Part shown: in pieces, positions 25,704 to 30,329 of the stretch
Numbering within the stretch: position 1 is the first letter of the stretch
Layout of the letters: every line of letters starts with the position of its first letter
Assembly: GCA_050114795.1 (NCBI GenBank)
Contig: JASFRS010000006.1
Location: 1-30,329, forward strand
Source of the DNA: JASFRS01 sp050114795
Lineage (GTDB): Bacteria; Pseudomonadota; Alphaproteobacteria; Sphingomonadales; CAKZYD01
Reading direction: 5' to 3'
Length of the DNA: 30,329 nt
The notes under the pieces: generated by a model
Databases searched by the model: none
Told to the model about the DNA's origin: nothing
Seen by the model: the letters and a program-made list of their open reading frames with translations, nothing else
Program-made: the position numbers and the translations under genes

Positions 25704-26357
25704 GTGTCCAGAGCATCAGAACGGGCCTATCAAATCATCAGGCGGCTTATTTTGGATGCAAAATTAGCGCCGGGCGAGCATTTGAAAGAAGAAGAACTTG
25801 CCGAAACCTGCGGTGTATCCAGAACACCCGTCAGAGATGCCCTGCGCCAACTTGAATCCGAGTATTATGTCACCCGCGCCGCCAACCAGCGCACTTTTGT
25901 CAGCGAATGGACCAAAGGGGACATTGAAGACATATTCGCCCTTCGCGCCATGATGGAGGGCTATGCCGCCGAACGCGCCGCCAGCCGGATCAGCGCGGAA
26001 GCCGTAGAAGAACTTCGCCATCACCACAGCGAAATTGATAAGGCCCTGAGAATACAGGGTGAGATTGATGCGGACACGTTCCTAAGCCACAACCGCAGCT
26101 TCCACGCCCTCATCACGGAGGCTGCCGCCTCTCAACGCCTCACCTTGATGCTTCAACGCCTGGTGGAACAGCCTGTCGTCATGCGCACATTCATCGCATA
26201 TAGGCGGGAAGACTTACTGCGCTCCAACCAGCACCATGGTGAGTTAGTAGACGCCCTTGCCATACATGATGCGGATTGGGCTCGTTCCGTCATGACCAGT
26301 CATATTCAAGCCGCCTACCATGTGCATAAACGCGCCTTTGACGAAGATCAGGGTTGA
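25704..26357 (+). CDS. GntR-family (FCD) transcriptional regulator
   Basis: 217 residues from GTG 25704, with GGGGAG 7 nt upstream. The N-terminal 70 residues are a winged helix ('RAYQIIRRLILDAKLAPGEHL', 'LAETCGVSRTPVRDALRQLE'). The FCD ligand domain fills the rest ('IEDIFALRAMMEGYAAERAA', 'HNRSFHALITEAA', 'DALAIHDADWARSVMTSHI'), with His and Asp residues that usually hold a metal and bind a carboxylate effector. Such regulators usually repress catabolic genes until their substrate is present. It is divergent from the TonB receptor and tail-to-tail with the isochorismatase-type gene, its stop overlapping that gene's end by about 10 nt. Confidence 0.93.
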   Translation: MSRASERAYQIIRRLILDAKLAPGEHLKEEELAETCGVSRTPVRDALRQLESEYYVTRAANQRTFVSEWTKGDIEDIFALRAMMEGYAAERAASRISAEAVEELRHHHSEIDKALRIQGEIDADTFLSHNRSFHALITEAAASQRLTLMLQRLVEQPVVMRTFIAYRREDLLRSNQHHGELVDALAIHDADWARSVMTSHIQAAYHVHKRAFDEDQG

Positions 26358-26989
26358 TAATTTTCCAGATACGTCAGCACCTCATCAGACCTAACGATAT
26401 CCGCATATTTAGCCCCCAAATCAAAAAGATTAGCCTTTTGCACCTCTGCATCGCGGTCCCCGCAGGCATCAGAAATCACGATGGGAATAAAGCCATGCTG
26501 AAGAGCATCAAGCGCTGACGCCCGAACGCAGCCCGACGTAGTCAAACCAGTCACAAATACCGTATCCACATCCAAAGCCTTCAGCTTTTCCGCCAAACCC
26601 GTTCCGAAAAACGCTGATGGATATTGTTTGGTGACAACTAATTCATTGGCATTGGGCCGCAAATCTTCAGGAAAAGCACCTAGCGCCCCACCCCTGTCAA
26701 AAACTTTCAAGGCATCAACTTTACGATAAAAATGGCCGCCATTCGCGCCACCCGGTTCATATTCCACATTCGTCCAGATGACCTGAACATGCGCCTCTCG
26801 CGCAGCGGAGACGAGACGCTTTAGTACCTCCAACTCTTTCTCAACACCCGCATAAAGTGGCGAGGATGGATCCAGATAAGCCATGACGAAGTCAACGACC
26901 AACAGGACTGGTCTGCGGCCAAAGCCCAAGGCCCGACCAAAGCCGGACGCGCTGTAATCAGCGGCCTTGTCCACATTCCATTTGACCAT
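26348..26989 (-). CDS. Isochorismatase-family cysteine hydrolase (amidohydrolase)
   Basis: 213 residues from the ATG at 26989; GGGAGG is 5 nt upstream, and the longer in-frame TTG is less likely. The catalytic triad of the family is present: Asp33 (VVDFVMAY), Lys121 (VTKQYPSAFFGT) and Cys154 (TTSGCVRASALDA), the last followed by 'ALQHGFIPIVISDACGDRDAEV'. That later motif resembles N-carbamoylsarcosine amidase and maleamate amidohydrolase more than true isochorismatase, and no aryl carrier domain follows. Hydrolysis of an amide or carbamoyl substrate is therefore the best guess. It lies 37 nt after the CaiB gene on the same strand, probably in one operon. Confidence 0.9.
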   Translation of the reverse strand: MVKWNVDKAADYSASGFGRALGFGRRPVLLVVDFVMAYLDPSSPLYAGVEKELEVLKRLVSAAREAHVQVIWTNVEYEPGGANGGHFYRKVDALKVFDRGGALGAFPEDLRPNANELVVTKQYPSAFFGTGLAEKLKALDVDTVFVTGLTTSGCVRASALDALQHGFIPIVISDACGDRDAEVQKANLFDLGAKYADIVRSDEVLTYLENYQP

Positions 26990-27026
26990 CCCCGCCTCCC
27001 TCAGGACCTTATTTTTCAAGCGGCCC

Positions 27027-28208
27027 TTATATGATGCCTTCTTGCGCCAAGCTGTTCATCTCTTCGCGCGAAAGGCCAAGAAGGCCACAATAAACATCTT
27101 CATTATGCGCGCCAAGAGCTTCTCCCGCCCAGGCCACTTCCCCGGGCGTTTCCGACAATTTCGGAAAGACATTCTGCATATAGATGTTCTCGAAATCCGG
27201 GTGGTCGACTTTCACGACTGCATCACGCGCCTTATAATGTGGGTCAATCATCATATCCGGAGCTTTAAAGATTTTCCCCGCCGGAACCCCATATTCATTC
27301 ATCAAATCAAGCAGGTCTTCACTGGTGAAATTCTTTGACCAGTCATTAATTAAATCATCAAGTTCTGCCTGATTTTCGCCCCGCGCAACATGGGTCGCAT
27401 ATTTGGGATCCGTCGCCAGTTCAGGCCGCCCCATGGCCTCCGCCATGCGAGCCCAAACGCTATCCTGATTGGCCCCAATCAAGATTTCCCCGTCCTTTGT
27501 TGGATAAACATTAGAAGGCGCGACCTTTGGCAAAATAGAGCCCGTACGTTCACGGATAAACCCCGCCTCCGTATATTCGGGGATTGTGGATTCCATCATG
27601 GCCAGCACCGCCTCATAAATGGCCGAATCCACCACCTGACCTTTCCCCGTGATATGACGGCGGTGCAGAGCCATTAGACCACCTAGACAGGCATAAGTCG
27701 CCGCCAGAGAGTCACCAATGGACAAGCCCACACGACTAGGCGGCGTAGACGGGTCGCCAGCCAAATTCCGCATACCGCCCATAGCCTCCCCAATGGAGCC
27801 ATAGCCTGCTCGTTTCGCATAAGGCCCACTTTGCCCATAGCCCGAGACACGAATCATAATAAGCCCGGGGTTTGTCTTGGATAATTCCTCATATCCCATA
27901 CCCCATTTTTCCATTGTGCCGGGGCGGAAATTCTCAAGTAGGAAGTCGGAGCCATCAATAAGTTTTTTAGCTAAGGCCTGCCCCTTAGGGTCGCGCAAAT
28001 TCAAAGTGATGGATTTTTTGTTCCTCGCAACGACGGGCCACCAGACCGGCTTATTCCTCCCCCATTGACGCATGGCATCGCCCACTTTGGGCGGCTCAAT
28101 TTTTATGACTTCAGCCCCATGGTCCGCCATGAGCTGCCCACAAAACGGACCAGCAATCAACTGACCCATTTCAACAACCCGCAAACCCTCTAGCGCGCCT
28201 TTACCCAT
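27027..28208 (-). CDS. CaiB/BaiF-family (class III) CoA-transferase
   Basis: 393 residues from the ATG at 28208; an in-frame GTG at 28235 lacks a ribosome site. Family signatures are clear: 'LRVVEMGQLIAGPFCGQLMADHGAEVIKIE' (ends LRVVEMG and EVIKIE), the 'FLLENFRPGTMEKWGMGYEEL' region and the catalytic Asp166 in 'RVGLSIGDSLAATYACLGG'. These enzymes move CoA between a thioester and a carboxylic acid through an aspartyl-CoA mixed anhydride. It probably activates an acid intermediate of the neighbouring pathway; the SUGCT (hydroxymethylglutarate CoA-transferase) subgroup is a fair comparison because an HMG-CoA-lyase-like gene is divergent next door. The substrate is not deducible from sequence alone. 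Confidence 0.93.
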   Translation of the reverse strand: MGKGALEGLRVVEMGQLIAGPFCGQLMADHGAEVIKIEPPKVGDAMRQWGRNKPVWWPVVARNKKSITLNLRDPKGQALAKKLIDGSDFLLENFRPGTMEKWGMGYEELSKTNPGLIMIRVSGYGQSGPYAKRAGYGSIGEAMGGMRNLAGDPSTPPSRVGLSIGDSLAATYACLGGLMALHRRHITGKGQVVDSAIYEAVLAMMESTIPEYTEAGFIRERTGSILPKVAPSNVYPTKDGEILIGANQDSVWARMAEAMGRPELATDPKYATHVARGENQAELDDLINDWSKNFTSEDLLDLMNEYGVPAGKIFKAPDMMIDPHYKARDAVVKVDHPDFENIYMQNVFPKLSETPGEVAWAGEALGAHNEDVYCGLLGLSREEMNSLAQEGII

Positions 28209-28319
28209 ATTTTTTATCTCTTTTACGCTCAACACTTGGAAAATCGGACCTCTTGGTACAGCTTAAGACCCAGAAGCCATCTCAAAAAATGCGTGAGGAT
28301 GGCCATATATGTCTAATCA

Positions 28320-28327
28320 TGTATACA
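28320..28327. promoter_or_regulatory. GntR/FCD-type operator, site 2
   Basis: Palindrome TGTATACA in the 177-bp region between the CaiB and HMGL genes. Its centre is 23 bp from that of site 3, about two helical turns. Confidence 0.65.
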
Positions 28328-28339
28328 AATCTTGCCAGT

Positions 28340-28353
28340 AATTGTATACAATT
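28340..28353. promoter_or_regulatory. GntR/FCD-type operator, site 3
   Basis: Perfect 14-bp palindrome AATTGTATACAATT, the best of the three sites. It lies 33 bp before the HMGL start and 132 bp before the CaiB start, so it could control both divergent operons. Confidence 0.72.
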
Positions 28354-28385
28354 TTGCGAATAGAGAATGAAGGGTCAGGTCCCCA

Positions 28386-29324
28386 ATGAGCCAGAACAAA
28401 GTGTCTATCGTAGAAGTCGGCGCCCGCGATGGATTGCAGAATGAGCCAGAAGTCATTGCGACAGACATTAAAGTTGCCCTGATTAACCGCATGATGGATG
28501 CTGGGGTTAAACGCATCGAAGTTGCAAGTTTTGTTCACCCCAAACGCGTCCCGCAAATGGCAGATGCGGAAGCCGTCATTGCTGCCCTGCCCGACCGCAA
28601 GGATGTCTCTTATATTGGCCTCGTGCTGAACAAGCGCGGCGTGATGCGTGCGCTTGAGACACGCGCCGGCAATAAACGCGGCGTGGACGAAGCAGGCTGC
28701 GTTGTTGTCGCCACCAACACCTTTGGCCAAAAGAACCAGGGCCAAACAATTGAAGAAGGTGTGCGGGAAAACCAGGAAATGATCCGTTTGGCGAAGGCCG
28801 AGGGGATGCGCGCTCAGATCACAATTTCAGCGAGTTTCGGCTGTCCCTTTGAAGGGGAAGTCCCACCCCAACAGGTTTTAGACGTCGTAAAACGCGTAGC
28901 AGAAGCAGAACCGGAAGAAATCGCCCTAGCGGACACCATCGGCGTCGCTGTGCCAGGACAAGTTCGGGATCTGGTCGGCATGGTCAAAGACGCCCTGCCC
29001 CATATTCGCCTGCGCGCGCATTTCCATAATACGCGCAACACCGGCATTGCGAATGCCCTAGCAGCTTATGAAGCGGGTTGCGAAGTCTTGGATTCCAGCG
29101 TTGGCGGTTTAGGCGGTTGCCCCTTTGCGCCGAAAGCAACCGGCAATATCGCCACGGAAGACCTGCTTTTCATGCTCCACCGGTCCAAAATTGAAACCGG
29201 TATGGACTTAGACAAGGTCATTGAAACAGCCAATTGGTTTGAAGAGCATTTAGGGCGCAAAGTCCCAAGCATGGTTTCAAAAGCGGGTAATTTTCCAAAG
29301 AAACAGACAGAGGTCTGCATATAA
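28386..29324 (+). CDS. Hydroxymethylglutaryl-CoA lyase-family enzyme
   Basis: 312 residues, DRE-TIM metallolyase fold. 'EVGARDGLQNEP' carries Arg14 and Asp15. 'HFHNTRNTG' gives His212 and His214, and 'GGLGGCPFAPKATGNIATEDL' carries the signature Cys245 and Asn254. All metal and catalytic positions of HMG-CoA lyase are kept, so Claisen-type cleavage of a 3-hydroxy-acyl-CoA (HMG-CoA or a relative) is expected. Human-type HMGL makes acetyl-CoA and acetoacetate. The gene heads the + strand operon with hyuA 18 nt later and is divergent from the CaiB CoA-transferase, which could supply its CoA ester. The leucine-degradation partners usually found with HMGL are not in the window. Confidence 0.93.
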   Translation: MSQNKVSIVEVGARDGLQNEPEVIATDIKVALINRMMDAGVKRIEVASFVHPKRVPQMADAEAVIAALPDRKDVSYIGLVLNKRGVMRALETRAGNKRGVDEAGCVVVATNTFGQKNQGQTIEEGVRENQEMIRLAKAEGMRAQITISASFGCPFEGEVPPQQVLDVVKRVAEAEPEEIALADTIGVAVPGQVRDLVGMVKDALPHIRLRAHFHNTRNTGIANALAAYEAGCEVLDSSVGGLGGCPFAPKATGNIATEDLLFMLHRSKIETGMDLDKVIETANWFEEHLGRKVPSMVSKAGNFPKKQTEVCI

Positions 29325-29342
29325 TATTGGGGGAGGCACTTT

Positions 29343-30329
29343 ATGTCATATCGCTTAGGCGTGGATGTGGGCGGGACATTTACGGACCTGCTTCTCATCG
29401 ACGAGGAAAATGGCCGAAGCTTTCGCGATAAAGTGCCTTCAACCCCACAAGATCCCTCCATCGCCGTTGTTGAAGGGTCAGCCAAAATCTGCGCTGCCGC
29501 AGGCGTATCCCCAGAACAAATTCGTTACTTCCTACATGGGACAACAGTTGCGACCAACGCCGTGCTTGAACATAAAGTCGCACGTGTCGGGTTAGTAACG
29601 ACAGACGGCTTTCGCCACATTCTCCAAGTCGCGCGCTCGCTTGTTCCAGGCGGTTTGGCGGCCTGGATTATCTGGCCAAAGCCTAAGCCTATGGCTCCGC
29701 TTGAATGCACGATTGAAGCTGATGAACGCATGGACGCCCAAGGAAATGTGGTACGCCCTTTGAATGAAGAAAAGCTGCGGGAAAGCCTCATCACACTCCG
29801 CGATGAGGAAGATATTGAAGCCCTTACCATTTCTCTCATTAACAGCTATACCAATCCCGCTCATGAAAAACGCGCAGCGGAAATTGCCACGGAAATCTTT
29901 CCCGACCTGCCCATCACCATATCCAATGATATTTTGCCGGAAATGCAGGAATATGAGCGCACTTTAACCACCGTCGCCAATAGCGCCGTACGCCCTGCCG
30001 TTGCCCGCTATGTCGCGAATTTAAAAAGCGAATTAGACAACTGGGGCATGACGGGGAAAATCAATCTGCTGCGTTCAGATGGTGGCTTGATGTCAGCGGA
30101 GAAATCAAGGCAGGCCCCGGTTAATCTTCTGATGTCCGGCCCAGCAGGCGGTGTGTCCGGTGCATTATGGGTCGCCAAAGCCGCTGGTCATAAAAACATC
30201 CTCACTCTCGATATGGGCGGCACTTCAACGGATGTCGCATTGATCGAGAATGGCGAACCACGCCTTCGCCGTGAAACCTCGGTTGGGGACTTAACGGTCC
30301 GGGCATCCTCGCTTGATATTAAGACGGTT
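29343..30329 (+). CDS. Hydantoinase/oxoprolinase-family subunit A, 3' partial
   Basis: The frame starts at ATG 29343 with GGAGG 6 nt upstream and runs off the right edge after 329 complete codons; full-length members have about 680-700. The N-terminal ATP-binding motif 'GVDVGGTFTDLLL' and later 'LDMGGTSTDVALI' are the actin-like phosphate loops of the HyuA family (Hydant_A_N and Hydantoinase_A). HyuA with HyuB forms ATP-dependent N-methylhydantoinase, 5-oxoprolinase or acetone/acetophenone carboxylase, and the sequence here does not decide between them. A hyuB gene should follow outside the window. It is in one operon with the HMGL-like gene. Confidence 0.93.
   Translation, partial: MSYRLGVDVGGTFTDLLLIDEENGRSFRDKVPSTPQDPSIAVVEGSAKICAAAGVSPEQIRYFLHGTTVATNAVLEHKVARVGLVTTDGFRHILQVARSLVPGGLAAWIIWPKPKPMAPLECTIEADERMDAQGNVVRPLNEEKLRESLITLRDEEDIEALTISLINSYTNPAHEKRAAEIATEIFPDLPITISNDILPEMQEYERTLTTVANSAVRPAVARYVANLKSELDNWGMTGKINLLRSDGGLMSAEKSRQAPVNLLMSGPAGGVSGALWVAKAAGHKNILTLDMGGTSTDVALIENGEPRLRRETSVGDLTVRASSLDIKTV

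Noticed and set aside
28317..28745. 142-codon - strand frame covering the start of the HMGL gene
   Set aside because: Antisense to HMGL and crossing the operator region; no support as a protein.

Overview
The window looks like a chromosomal segment of a free-living, probably marine or aquatic, alphaproteobacterium. The reasons are a Caulobacter-style cpa/tad pilus operon, a large TonB-dependent receptor next to a catabolic cluster, moderate GC content, and compact operons with overlapping start and stop codons. I cannot name a genus. No insertion sequence, phage gene or CRISPR array is visible.

Layout. (1) Positions 1-2216 hold the 3' part of a DUF305 plus LVIVD-repeat protein on the + strand. 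(2) Positions 2222-14505 on the - strand are one long Tad (Flp) pilus operon. In transcription order it runs flp pilin, cpaB, cpaC secretin, a small lipoprotein, tadG, two TadE-type pseudopilins, cpaE/tadZ, tadA ATPase, tadB, tadC, a TPR/LytR_C-like protein and a TPR lipoprotein. (3) Positions 14506-15247 are a 0.74-kb gene-free divergent regulatory region with two near-identical-style perfect dyads, leading to a LuxR-type regulator on the + strand. (4) Positions 16415-20303 hold two small membrane proteins, a katG with a signal peptide, an intergenic segment that may encode a small RNA, a perfect 28-bp tandem repeat and a tRNA-Ser(GCU). (5) Positions 20364-22830 hold rmuC with an overlapping Cys-rich miniprotein, and a voltage-gated K+-channel-like protein. 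(6) Positions 22970-30329 hold a TonB receptor, a divergent GntR/FCD regulator, an isochorismatase-type amidohydrolase, a CaiB/BaiF CoA-transferase, an HMG-CoA-lyase-like enzyme and the start of a HyuA (hydantoinase/oxoprolinase/ketone-carboxylase) subunit.

How the parts fit. The Tad operon is nearly a complete pilus machine: pilin, pseudopilins, secretin, ATPase and inner-membrane platform. It has no prepilin peptidase (CpaA/TadV) and no full-length CpaD in this window. The divergent LuxR-type gene and the two dyads between it and flp suggest local control.

The most interesting unit is region 6. The same TGTATACA palindrome occurs three times, once in the TonB-receptor/gntR divergent region and twice in the CaiB/HMGL divergent region. 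This suggests that the GntR/FCD protein controls one regulon covering outer-membrane uptake, an amidohydrolase, CoA activation, C-C bond cleavage and a HyuA-type ATP-dependent enzyme. I read it as an uncharacterised catabolic pathway whose substrate cannot be deduced from sequence alone.
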